Counted from the stretch's first letter, positions 1-6,422 are shown. The stretch is 6,657 nucleotides of DNA from Ruminococcus sp. (GCA_017544125.1 JAFYET010000320.1:1-6657), one strand, 5' to 3'. Numbers and translations: made by a program. Notes: generated from the sequence alone by a model not told the origin.

Positions 1-1
1 G

Positions 2-2131
2 TATGACGGGCTTGCAGAGTTTAACGAAAAGTCGGGCGACCTTACCGACGGCATTGATGCGGTAGACGACGGCGCAAACAAGCTGAAAGACGGCGCAGCA
101 AAGCTCGATGACGGTGTGGGTACCCTCAAAGACAAGGCCGGCGACGGAATTGATAAGCTGGCAGACGGGGCTGGCAAGCTTTCTGACGGTGTGGGCAAAT
201 ACACAGCAGGCGTTGCGCAGGCAGATGCAGGTGCAAAGAAGCTGACCGCAAACAACGGCACCCTCATCAAGGGGCTTGGCGACTACACAGGCGGTATTGA
301 CACAGCATACAAGGGCGCACAGACGCTTATAAAGAATAACGATGCCTTAACAGGCGGCATTGATGAATACACAGCGGGCATCAAAAAAGCGGCAAAGGGT
401 GCTGACGCCCTTACTGCAAACAACGATGCCCTCATAAGCGGCATAAACGAATACACCGCAGGCGTGGCACAGGCGCTTGCAGGCGCAAAGCAGATAACCG
501 AAAACAACGCCGCACTCAACAAGGGTGTGAGCGACTATACAGACGGCGTGGCAAAGGCTTATGCAGGCGCAGACACCCTCACGGGCAACAATGATGCGTT
601 AGGCTATGGGCTCTCGCAGTACACAGCAGGTGTTTCGCAGCTCAGCTTAGCAAGCGGCAGCGTGCTCGGTGCAGTAAAGCAGACATCGGCACTCCTCGGT
701 GAGCAGCTGAGTGATGAGAACAAGGCAGGCATCAAGCGGCTGACCGACGGCGCAGCACAGCTCAACGCCGGCATACAGCAGCTTGCGGCGGCAGTGGCCG
801 CAATAGAGCTGCCCGACCTGACAGCAGCAGGGCAGACAATCAGTACATCGGCTGCACAGATAGGCGCAGACGCACAGGCGATAGGCGCAGATGTGCAGGA
901 CATGAGCGCTGAGTTACAGGCACTCATCGCAGAGCGCCCCGAGCTTGCAGAGGATGAGAATGTTGCGGCTCTTATGGGCTCGCTTGGCGACATAGGTGCA
1001 AAAACCCAGGACATTGGCACACAGCTTGAATCACTCAGCGGTGCGGCACAGGGGCTCTCGCAGCTTGCGACCATAGGCGAGCAGGTAGCAACGCTCAAAG
1101 CAGGCGTTAAAGAGCTTGCGGCAAGTGCTGACATAGTTCTCCCTGCGAGCACACAGGCTATAAACAAGCTCATGGGCGGTCTTGAAACGGTAAAGACAGG
1201 GCTTGACAAGCAGGGCGAGACAACTGATGAAATGGGGCTTATACAGGCACTCACCATGATAAACGGCGGGCTTGCACAGCTTGATGACAAGGGCGCAGAC
1301 CTCACAGCAGGCGTTGGCGCATACACCACAGGCACAGCAATGCTAAGAGACGGGCTCAAGACCCTGAACGACAACTCGGCTGCCATAAAGAAGGGCGTAT
1401 CTGACTACACCGCAGGTGCGGCACAGCTCACAGCAGGGCTTGGCAAGCTCGCAGAGAACAGCGAGGCGCTTGCAGGCGGTATAAGCAGCTACACCGAGGG
1501 CGCACAGGCACTTGCTGACGGCGTTAAGCTCATAGATGCAAACAGTGGCAAGATAGTTAAGGGCATAAACGAATACACCGCAGGCGCTGCAAAGCTCGCA
1601 GCAGGGCTTGCGCAGATATCAGGCAGCTCGGGCAAGCTGACAAAGGGCGTTTGCGACTACACCGACGGTGCGGCACAGCTCGCAGCAGGTCTTGCAACAC
1701 TCAGCAGCAGCTCGGCACCTTTAACAGACGGCGCAGCACAGCTTGATAACGGTATGCAGACATTAAAGACATCGCTTTCTGACGGCGTTTCGCAGCTGAC
1801 AGACGGCACAAAGCAGCTCTCGGACGGTGCTTCGGCTCTTGCAGAGGGCGCTGACAAGTTAAGCGACGGCGGCAAGGCACTCGCAGAGGGTGCAGCCAAG
1901 CTCGAAGAGGGCGGCAAGAAGGTAAACGACGGTATGCAGAAGTTCCGCACAGAGGCGGTCGGCAAGATACTCGACCTTTACAGCAGCGACATTGCCCCCC
2001 TCACCGAGAGGATAAAGGTGCTCACAGACATGAGTGCTGAGTATGACAGCTTCTCGGGTCACGCAGAGGGCACGGTGAGCGAGGTCAAGTTCATCTACGA
2101 GACAGCTGCTATACGGAAGAAGGATAAGTAA
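2..2131 (+). CDS. Heptad-repeat (LxxG) extracytoplasmic protein, 3' part; possible MMPL/RND-type or YhgE/Pip-type transporter tail
   Basis: The reading frame is open from the left edge, so the gene is 5'-truncated. A GTG at 116 is only an internal codon, because the same repeat pattern continues upstream of it. 709 residues are visible. They are built almost entirely of seven-residue units of the type L-x-x-G (for example KLSDGVG, ALAEGAD, QLTDGTK). This pattern is known from YhgE/Pip proteins and from Clostridial MMPL/RND-type exporters. Two blocks of 28-residue repeats (200-619 and 1322-1741) flank an Ala/Gln/Ser-rich probable coiled-coil region. About 15 further simple heptads follow, then a non-repetitive tail (about 1943-2131) containing DLYSSDIAPLTERIKVL and EVKFIYETAAI. 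No transmembrane segment is visible. YhgE proteins normally end in several membrane helices, so this is more likely the exposed C-terminal part of a transporter or a surface protein. The single cysteine codon I noticed is at 1652-1654. Family and location are inferred; the missing N-terminus would decide. Confidence 0.72.
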   Translation, partial: YDGLAEFNEKSGDLTDGIDAVDDGANKLKDGAAKLDDGVGTLKDKAGDGIDKLADGAGKLSDGVGKYTAGVAQADAGAKKLTANNGTLIKGLGDYTGGIDTAYKGAQTLIKNNDALTGGIDEYTAGIKKAAKGADALTANNDALISGINEYTAGVAQALAGAKQITENNAALNKGVSDYTDGVAKAYAGADTLTGNNDALGYGLSQYTAGVSQLSLASGSVLGAVKQTSALLGEQLSDENKAGIKRLTDGAAQLNAGIQQLAAAVAAIELPDLTAAGQTISTSAAQIGADAQAIGADVQDMSAELQALIAERPELAEDENVAALMGSLGDIGAKTQDIGTQLESLSGAAQGLSQLATIGEQVATLKAGVKELAASADIVLPASTQAINKLMGGLETVKTGLDKQGETTDEMGLIQALTMINGGLAQLDDKGADLTAGVGAYTTGTAMLRDGLKTLNDNSAAIKKGVSDYTAGAAQLTAGLGKLAENSEALAGGISSYTEGAQALADGVKLIDANSGKIVKGINEYTAGAAKLAAGLAQISGSSGKLTKGVCDYTDGAAQLAAGLATLSSSSAPLTDGAAQLDNGMQTLKTSLSDGVSQLTDGTKQLSDGASALAEGADKLSDGGKALAEGAAKLEEGGKKVNDGMQKFRTEAVGKILDLYSSDIAPLTERIKVLTDMSAEYDSFSGHAEGTVSEVKFIYETAAIRKKDK
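200..619 (+). repeat. Block 1 of 84-bp (28-residue) coding tandem repeats, five units
   Basis: Five in-frame units start at 200, 284, 368, 452 and 536, each exactly 84 bp, with a decaying sixth start (YTAG) at 620. Every unit is four heptads: YTxG-, a Gly/Ala heptad, a heptad carrying Asn-Asn at a fixed place (TANNG, IKNND, TANND, TENNA, TGNND), and a heptad ending G-[LIV]-x-[DEQ]. The period is exact at protein level, but the DNA units have diverged, so this is an old or selected repeat rather than a fresh slippage array. Confidence 0.9.
1322..1741 (+). repeat. Block 2 of 84-bp (28-residue) coding tandem repeats, five units
   Basis: Units start at 1322, 1406, 1490, 1574 and 1658, again exactly 84 bp and again opening with Tyr-Thr. 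The second heptad is of regular LxxG type, and the Asn-Asn position of block 1 is Asn-Ser or Ser-Ser here. A 25-bp stretch is identical between the blocks (440-464 and 1562-1586), covering the GINEYTAG junction, which suggests a shared origin or later exchange between them. Confidence 0.9.
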
Positions 2132-2170
2132 GACAGTTTCCGATTATTCATATTATAACCTCTTTTAAGG

Positions 2171-2208
2171 AAAAGGCTCGCACGGGGTTCGTGCGGGCTT
2201 TTTCTTTG
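2171..2208 (+). terminator. Intrinsic terminator of the heptad-repeat gene
   Basis: A 9-bp stem GCTCGCACG/CGTGCGGGC (one T-G pair) with a 5-base loop is followed by TTTTTCTTT. The A-run before the stem can pair with the T-tract. It lies 40 bases after the stop codon at 2131. The A-run could also give weak termination in the opposite direction. Confidence 0.88.
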
Positions 2209-2234
2209 TAAGCTATGTATTTTTTCATCATAAC

Positions 2235-2268
2235 AAAAAACCGGCACAGCATAAAATTGCGCCGGTTT
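2235..2268 (-). terminator. Intrinsic terminator of the sigma/anti-sigma operon
   Basis: Read on the minus strand, AAACCGGC pairs with GCCGGTTT across a 15-base loop and continues into a six-T run. It starts only 4 bases after the stop codon of the membrane protein gene. Together with the plus-strand terminator at 2171-2208 it insulates two convergent transcripts. Confidence 0.85.
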
Positions 2269-2272
2269 GCCT

Positions 2273-3544
2273 TTATTTCTTCCAGAGTGTCTTTCCGTTT
2301 ATCAGTATCTCGGTGACCTTGTAGGGGTCAGTAAACTGGGTAAAGTTTGTATATGACGAGACTGCTGAGCGGTCGTCATCTGTTTCTCCAATAAACCCTT
2401 CATCAGTTATAAAGCTATGCTCTGCGACCGAAAACGAACCTTTCACGGTATTTTCTTCGCCGTTATCCAGCCTGAAAGTCAGTTCAACATAGCCGCAGCC
2501 GCTATCATCGGGTTCAGCTCCTGAAAGCTCAAGAAAGCTTTTGCCGTCGCCTTTTATAGTGCAGGTCATTCCCGAAAGAGTGATCAGCATTCCATAGTCA
2601 TTTTCTTCGGGTGTTATGATAAAGTCGTTTTCGGAAATATGTGCCTTGATAATAAAGCTGCCCTCGTAATAATCATCCGCCATATCGTGACACAGCTGCT
2701 TGTGAGCATTGAGCTTTTTCTCATACTCTTCATTAGTTTCGGAACCGTTATATACGCTTAAATTATCCAGTTCTGTGAAGCTGTTCAGATAGTTGGTGAA
2801 CTCCTCGTCTTTTTCTTCACAGTACCGATATGAGAACAGATCTCCAAAGCCGAGGATAACATCATATTCCTCCTCACCGATCTTCCAGTCATTACTCATC
2901 GTTATGCTGAGTGAGCCGTCATCGTTCAGCTCACAGTTTACTGACTGATAACCCCAGTAAAGCTCCGATGTATCATTTATTTCTTTGCCGTTAAAATAGT
3001 CAGTATTGCAAGGTATACACATTTGCAGACCAGCTTCAAACCGCTCCTCATCACTCTCTGCGAACGGTGTTCCATCAGTTTTTCTTGCAGTTACAAGTGC
3101 ATAGTCTCTTCCGACATCAGATACAACTCCCTCAACGGTAAAGTTGATGTCTGTGAAGGTGTTTTCCAGTATGACACCATTGAACGGCTGAGTTGTACTT
3201 TCAAGCTCATGAACATTACCTGTAATAGTCTTGCCGTTATCAGCCAGTTTTGATTTGAAAGCATTGCCGTAAAAGTATTTTATTCCCTTATACGCTGTAA
3301 AGCTGCATAAGCTGATAGCTGCAGCGGCAATAAGAAATATAGCTGCTGTCTTTTTCTTTGTTCGTTTCACTTTGATGGGGTTATTCATACTGAGCCCTGC
3401 CTTTCGCATTACCGAGGAGTGCAGACGGTCAATATCGCTGTCGGACATAACGCAGTGCTCTGCTGTTTTATCAAGTAAGTCACTAATAGGGATAAGCTCC
3501 TCCTCGCTCATACTCTCGAGCAATCCGTAAAGCTGTTTATCCAT
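2273..3544 (-). CDS. Single-pass membrane protein, putative anti-sigma factor
   Basis: 423 residues. Residues 1-63 are a charged cytoplasmic segment with a short helical start (LYGLLESMSEEELIPISDLL) and a Lys/Arg-rich stop (KVKRTKKK). Residues 66-85 are one hydrophobic helix. Residues about 90-423 form a soluble, very acidic domain outside the membrane, with no signal-peptide cleavage motif and no lipobox. The start is 1 base after the stop of the sigma gene and uses the AAGGAGGAGG site inside the sigma C-terminal codons, so translation is probably coupled. A small cytoplasmic N-terminus, one membrane helix and an outer domain next to an ECF sigma gene is the classic anti-sigma layout. The zinc-binding ZAS motif (HxxxCxxC) is absent; only His30-Cys31 occurs. 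The outer domain is not one I can name; a DUF4179-like fold is possible. The anti-sigma role rests on topology and neighbourhood. Confidence 0.82.
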   Translation of the reverse strand: MDKQLYGLLESMSEEELIPISDLLDKTAEHCVMSDSDIDRLHSSVMRKAGLSMNNPIKVKRTKKKTAAIFLIAAAAISLCSFTAYKGIKYFYGNAFKSKLADNGKTITGNVHELESTTQPFNGVILENTFTDINFTVEGVVSDVGRDYALVTARKTDGTPFAESDEERFEAGLQMCIPCNTDYFNGKEINDTSELYWGYQSVNCELNDDGSLSITMSNDWKIGEEEYDVILGFGDLFSYRYCEEKDEEFTNYLNSFTELDNLSVYNGSETNEEYEKKLNAHKQLCHDMADDYYEGSFIIKAHISENDFIITPEENDYGMLITLSGMTCTIKGDGKSFLELSGAEPDDSGCGYVELTFRLDNGEENTVKGSFSVAEHSFITDEGFIGETDDDRSAVSSYTNFTQFTDPYKVTEILINGKTLWKK

Positions 3545-3545
3545 G

Positions 3546-4079
3546 TCAGTCCTCCTCCTTAATTATTCTTCTTAGCTTGACAAGCCCCCGGGAGACTATC
3601 TTGTCAACGGTGTTGGTTTTCATATCAAGTGCTGATGCTATATCACGGCTTCGCTGCCCCATAAAGTATTTTCTGATGAATATTTCCGAATCGGGCTCGC
3701 CGAGCGACTTTATCGCATCTATCAGACGTTCACGGTCGGTGGCGCTGTTTGGCTCGCTTGCCGGGTCAACGGCGGTGTCGTCAAGAGGAACTGTCTCGGT
3801 CTTTGAAACAAACTCTCTGTAACGGCTTATGCTGTGCCTTTTGGCTATTACAGAAAGATAAGGGCTTATTTTAGTGATGCTCTTATCGGTGGTCGATATG
3901 TATTTATAGAACATCATAAAAATATCACTGACCGTTTCTTCAATATCCTCTTTGCGGCAGACACCTGACAGCTTGCTGTAACTGATGGTATAGACATAGC
4001 CGCTGTATCTTTCGATAAGCTCTCTCAGACCTTTATCGGGATCTGTTTTTATGTATCTGATCAACTCGATATCTGTCAT
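3546..4079 (-). CDS. ECF-type (sigma-70 family) RNA polymerase sigma factor
   Basis: 177 residues, the usual size of an ECF sigma factor. Region 2 spans about residues 18-88: LIERYSGYVYTISY, then the acidic ETVSDIFMMFYKY helix and IAKRHSISRYRE, matching the core-binding and -10-recognition helices. A variable acidic/Pro linker (about 92-115) replaces region 3. Region 4 spans about 117-173, with the helix-turn-helix around RDIASALDMKTNTVDKIVSRGLVKLR that reads the -35 box. The ATG at 4079 is preceded by GCGAGG with 7 bases between. It is the first gene of a two-gene operon with the membrane protein at 2273-3544, which probably holds it inactive until a signal arrives at the cell surface. Specific regulon and stimulus cannot be read from the sequence. 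Confidence 0.93.
   Translation of the reverse strand: MTDIELIRYIKTDPDKGLRELIERYSGYVYTISYSKLSGVCRKEDIEETVSDIFMMFYKYISTTDKSITKISPYLSVIAKRHSISRYREFVSKTETVPLDDTAVDPASEPNSATDRERLIDAIKSLGEPDSEIFIRKYFMGQRSRDIASALDMKTNTVDKIVSRGLVKLRRIIKEED
3551..3560 (-). promoter_or_regulatory. Ribosome binding site of the anti-sigma gene inside the sigma gene
   Basis: The minus strand reads AAGGAGGAGG, 6 bases before the ATG at 3544. The same bases encode the last Lys-Glu-Glu of the sigma factor. The arrangement TGA-C-ATG suggests translational coupling and near-equal amounts of sigma and anti-sigma. Confidence 0.85.
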
Positions 4080-4094
4080 ACAAAAACCTCGCTT

Positions 4095-4106
4095 TGAAAC
4101 GTTTCA
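4095..4106. promoter_or_regulatory. 12-bp perfect palindrome TGAAACGTTTCA
   Basis: The site is identical on both strands and lies in the probable 5' leader of the sigma gene, 16 bases before its ATG and about 40 bases after the predicted start of transcription. Each half is TGAAAC, the -35 sequence read by many Bacillus-type ECF sigma factors. It may be an operator, or the -35 half of the plus-strand promoter listed separately. No protein can be assigned. Confidence 0.5.
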
Positions 4107-4121
4107 TCTTCTACATTCGTA
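4095..4121 (+). promoter_or_regulatory. ECF-like promoter pointing toward rmuC
   Basis: TGAAAC (4095-4100), a 17-base spacer and CGTA (4118-4121). This closely resembles the TGAAAC-N16-CGTA/CGTC promoters of Bacillus SigW/SigM, with one extra base in the spacer. It points away from the sigma gene toward rmuC, with transcription expected to begin about 180 bases before the rmuC ATG. No equally good match reads toward the sigma gene. This is inference from motif only. Confidence 0.4.
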
Positions 4122-4154
4122 TCAAATGCAGAAAAACTGACACGGACAATAATA

Positions 4155-4163
4155 ATTATAGCA
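4155..4163 (-). promoter_or_regulatory. SigA-type promoter of the sigma/anti-sigma operon (extended -10)
   Basis: The minus strand reads TGC-TATAAT, a perfect -10 hexamer with the TG extension. The hexamer 17 bases upstream, TGAAAT, is a poor -35, which fits an extended -10 promoter. Transcription would start near 4148, leaving a leader of about 70 bases that contains the palindrome. Confidence 0.6.
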
Positions 4164-4240
4164 TTTTTCCTGTAAACATTTCATGAACAAAGCAAATGCG
4201 TTTATTGTGAGTGCCTATGCTATTTATGATTTCCCCGCCC

Positions 4241-4269
4241 TTGAAAAAACGGCAAATGTGTGCTATAAT
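4241..4269 (+). promoter_or_regulatory. SigA-type promoter of rmuC
   Basis: TTGAAA (4241-4246), exactly 17 bases, then TATAAT (4264-4269), preceded by TGC as an extended -10. Start of transcription is expected near 4276, about 34 bases before the ATG at 4310. It is the best promoter in the window and rules out translation starts upstream of it. Confidence 0.85.
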
Positions 4270-4309
4270 AGTTAAGGCGATGATCATTTTTTATGAAAGG
4301 AGAAATCAT

Positions 4310-5833
4310 ATGGACGTTATCATAGTTGTATTGCTGGTGCTTTGCCTTGTGCTGCTGGCGGCTGTGGCATTCAAAGTGTTTACCGCAAAAAGCGCCGTAA
4401 TACAAGATAATTCGGAAAAGATAGGCATGATGATCTCGGCATCGAATAAGGAGCTGAGAGAAGAGGTGGGGCAGAGCGTTCAGACAAGCGTCAAGAACCT
4501 GGGCGATGTCATAAGCTCAAACCAGTCAAACTATCAGCAGGCGCAGACTGCAAGGCTCGATGACCAGAACCGCAATATCGACTCAAAGCTTAAAGCCCTT
4601 GAAAACCGCTTTGCAACCCTTGAACAGAACAACGAGCAGAAGCTCGATGCCATGCGGCAGACTATGTCAAGACAGCTTTCAAGCATTCAGGAGGATAATA
4701 ACAAAAAGCTCGAGTCGATACAGAAGACGGTTGACGAGAAGTTAGAGAGCAAGATGAACGAATCCTTCAAGATGATAAGCGAGAGCCAGAGCGCAAGGCT
4801 TGGTGATATGAACCGCAATATGGATTCAAAGCTCAAGACCCTTGAAACACGCTTTGCAACGCTTGAACAGAACAACGAGCAGAAGCTCGAAGCTATGCGG
4901 CAGACTATCTCAAAGCACCTGACAAGCATTCAGGAGGATAATAACAAAAAGCTCGAGTCGATACAGAAGACGGTGGACGAGAAGCTGGAAAACAAGATGA
5001 ACGAATCCTTCAAGCTCGTGAGCGAGAGGCTCGAGCAGGTGTACAAGGGGCTTGGCGAGATGCAGAATATCGCATCGGGTGTGGGCGACCTGAAAAAGGT
5101 GCTCTCAAACGTCAAGAGCCGTGGTATACTGGGCGAGATACAGCTTGGAGCAATACTCAGCGAGATACTTGCCCCCGAGCAGTATGACACCGACATCGCC
5201 GTTGTGCCGAGAAGTGCCAACCGTGTTGAGTTTGCGGTCAAGCTGCCGGGCGGTGATGATAAGAGCACAGTGTATCTGCCTATCGACTCGAAGTTCCCGG
5301 GCGACACCTTTGCGGCATTGCAGGACGCTTACGATTCGGGCTTGCCAGAAAATATCGCCGCTGCCAAAAAGCAGCTCTCCGAGGTCATCAAGAAATGTGC
5401 CAAGGATATCAGGGATAAGTACATATCGCCCCCTTACACAACGAATTTCGGCATAATGTTCCTGCCATTCGAGGGGCTTTACGCCGAGGTGGTAAACAGC
5501 GGGCTGGTAGAGACGCTGCAGCGTGATTACAGTGTGAACGTTGCAGGCCCGTCAACAATGGCGGCACTGCTCAACTCGCTGCAAATGGGCTTCCGCACGC
5601 TTGCTATACAGAAGCGCTCAAACGAGGTATGGGAGCTTCTGGGTGCGGTCAAGACGGAATTCGGCACCTTCTCAAAGGCGCTTGAAGAGACGCAGAAGCA
5701 CATAAGAAAGGTCGATGATGACCTTGAAAAGTTAGTCGGCGTAAGGACAAGGCAGATCAACAGAAAGCTCAGCGGCGTTGAAGCGCTGCCCGAGGCAGGG
5801 GCGGCAAAGCTGCTTCCCGAAAACGAGGCATAA
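4310..5833 (+). CDS. rmuC: DNA recombination protein RmuC family, membrane-anchored
   Basis: 507 residues from the ATG at 4310, which has AAAGGAG 7 bases upstream. An in-frame ATG at 4211 lies before the promoter and is not used. Residues 2-23 are an N-terminal membrane anchor (DVIIVVLLVLCLVLLAAVAF). Residues about 40-245 are a long coiled coil holding an 81-residue tandem duplication (81-161 and 162-242). Residues about 250-475 are the RmuC core, with GLGEMQ, GVGDLKKVLSNVKSRG, LGEIQL (Glu276), VEFAVKLPG (Glu307), LPIDSKFPGD (Asp326, Lys328) and FLPFEGLYAEV. The Glu/Asp-x-Lys pattern fits the predicted PD-(D/E)xK nuclease-like fold. The family is known from E. coli RmuC, which limits recombination at inverted repeats; the reaction is not well defined. 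It is the first gene of an operon with the Cys-cluster gene 23 bases downstream. Confidence 0.93.
   Translation: MDVIIVVLLVLCLVLLAAVAFKVFTAKSAVIQDNSEKIGMMISASNKELREEVGQSVQTSVKNLGDVISSNQSNYQQAQTARLDDQNRNIDSKLKALENRFATLEQNNEQKLDAMRQTMSRQLSSIQEDNNKKLESIQKTVDEKLESKMNESFKMISESQSARLGDMNRNMDSKLKTLETRFATLEQNNEQKLEAMRQTISKHLTSIQEDNNKKLESIQKTVDEKLENKMNESFKLVSERLEQVYKGLGEMQNIASGVGDLKKVLSNVKSRGILGEIQLGAILSEILAPEQYDTDIAVVPRSANRVEFAVKLPGGDDKSTVYLPIDSKFPGDTFAALQDAYDSGLPENIAAAKKQLSEVIKKCAKDIRDKYISPPYTTNFGIMFLPFEGLYAEVVNSGLVETLQRDYSVNVAGPSTMAALLNSLQMGFRTLAIQKRSNEVWELLGAVKTEFGTFSKALEETQKHIRKVDDDLEKLVGVRTRQINRKLSGVEALPEAGAAKLLPENEA
4550..5035 (+). repeat. Tandem 243-bp duplication inside rmuC
   Basis: Copy 1 is 4550-4792 and copy 2 is 4793-5035, directly adjacent and in frame. 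By hand alignment 65 of 81 residues are the same, both copies starting with ARL and containing FATLEQNNEQKL and SIQEDNNKKLESIQKTVDEK. A 52-bp stretch is identical at DNA level (4680-4731 and 4923-4974), including silent positions. Confidence 0.93.
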
Positions 5834-5856
5834 AGCCCGAAAGGAGTTGACCCACT

Positions 5857-6360
5857 ATGCTCGAGGGGCTGCTTTCAAAGGCAGAGTGTGCGGCGTGCAG
5901 GCTCTGCTGCAAGTTTGACAGCTACGACCTGTGGCAGACACCCGTTATCTACAAAAGCCTTGCCAGCAGGATATTGCAGGAATACGCCCCCCATATGACC
6001 TTTGTCAGACGGGAGGAGCACTTCCTTATGAAAATGGAAAAGGAGCCGGGGGCTGACGTTTACTTCTGCCCGCTGCTCGACCAGGAGCAGGGCTGCATAA
6101 TGGGCGACGACAAGCCCTTTGACTGCGCCATATGGCCCTTTATGGTAATGGAGCTTTGCGGCAGAAAGGTGCTGACTCTGTCGCCTGCCTGCCCTGTGGT
6201 CAACGGCAGGAAGTTTGACGATGTGTGCATAGCGGCGCAGGCGGCTGCGGCGGAGGTGTTTGCCTTTGCAGACTCACACCCCGAGATAGTGCGCCCGTTC
6301 CTTGACGACCACCCGATTTTGGCGGTGGAAAAGAGCAGATACAAGACGACGCTTGTGTAA
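5857..6360 (+). CDS. YkgJ-type cysteine cluster protein (CxxCxxCC domain)
   Basis: 167 residues; the ATG at 5857 follows AAGGAG by 10 bases. The N-terminus carries the defining CxxCxxCC motif as CAACRLCC (Cys11, 14, 17, 18). Cys71 (FCPLL), Cys80 (GCIM) and Cys90 (DDKPFDCAIWPF) complete the cluster usual in this family, which is thought to bind zinc or an iron-sulfur centre. Cys101, Cys112 and Cys124 are additional. No signal peptide or membrane helix is visible, so it is probably cytoplasmic. Family members have no firmly established reaction. It starts 23 bases after rmuC and shares its promoter, with a terminator after its stop. That suggests a functional tie to RmuC, but nothing in the sequence shows what it is. 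Confidence 0.88.
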   Translation: MLEGLLSKAECAACRLCCKFDSYDLWQTPVIYKSLASRILQEYAPHMTFVRREEHFLMKMEKEPGADVYFCPLLDQEQGCIMGDDKPFDCAIWPFMVMELCGRKVLTLSPACPVVNGRKFDDVCIAAQAAAAEVFAFADSHPEIVRPFLDDHPILAVEKSRYKTTLV

Positions 6361-6386
6361 GATAATTTACAATGGCTATGTCCCCC

Positions 6387-6422
6387 AAAGAGCATCGGCT
6401 GAAAGGCTGATGCTCTTTTATT
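6387..6422 (+). terminator. Intrinsic terminator of the rmuC operon
   Basis: A 14-bp stem starting AAAGAGCATC and closing GATGCTCTTT, with a GAAA tetraloop and two G-T pairs, runs into TTTTATT. It begins 26 bases after the stop codon of the Cys-cluster gene and isolates the operon from the flagellin gene. Confidence 0.9.

Noticed and set aside
116..118. GTG at 116 as start of the heptad-repeat gene
   Set aside because: The frame stays open to the window edge with the same heptad pattern, and no Shine-Dalgarno precedes it.
283..522. Minus-strand open frame of 79 residues under the first repeat block
   Set aside because: It mirrors the 84-bp repeats of the plus-strand gene, has no ribosome binding site and reads as Ala/Ser/Pro-rich low complexity.
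604..1386. Minus-strand open frame of 260 residues
   Set aside because: It is long only because the GC-rich, repetitive plus-strand codons avoid stops on the other strand. Its composition (Ser/Ala/Pro/Cys) is not that of a real protein.
200..1741. CRISPR-like regular repeats
   Set aside because: The 84-bp period is in frame inside an open coding sequence, and the units are diverged with no constant repeat/variable spacer pattern.
1657..2062. Two overlapping minus-strand frames at the end of the repeat gene
   Set aside because: They are shadows of the final heptads, with no start signals of their own.
3023..3253. Plus-strand open frame of 76 residues inside the anti-sigma gene
   Set aside because: It is antisense to a well-supported gene and has no ribosome binding site or recognisable content.
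4155..4176. TTTACA plus TATAAT as a standard promoter on the minus strand
   Set aside because: Only 10 bases separate the two hexamers, too few for a -35/-10 pair. The extended -10 alone explains the promoter better.
4180..4187. 8-bp palindrome TTCATGAA in the divergent region
   Set aside because: Too short to distinguish from chance in AT-rich DNA, and not placed at either promoter in an informative way.
4211..4309. Upstream in-frame ATG at 4211 as start of rmuC
   Set aside because: It lies before a near-perfect promoter and would place Lys/Arg-rich residues before the membrane anchor. The ATG at 4310 has a proper ribosome binding site.
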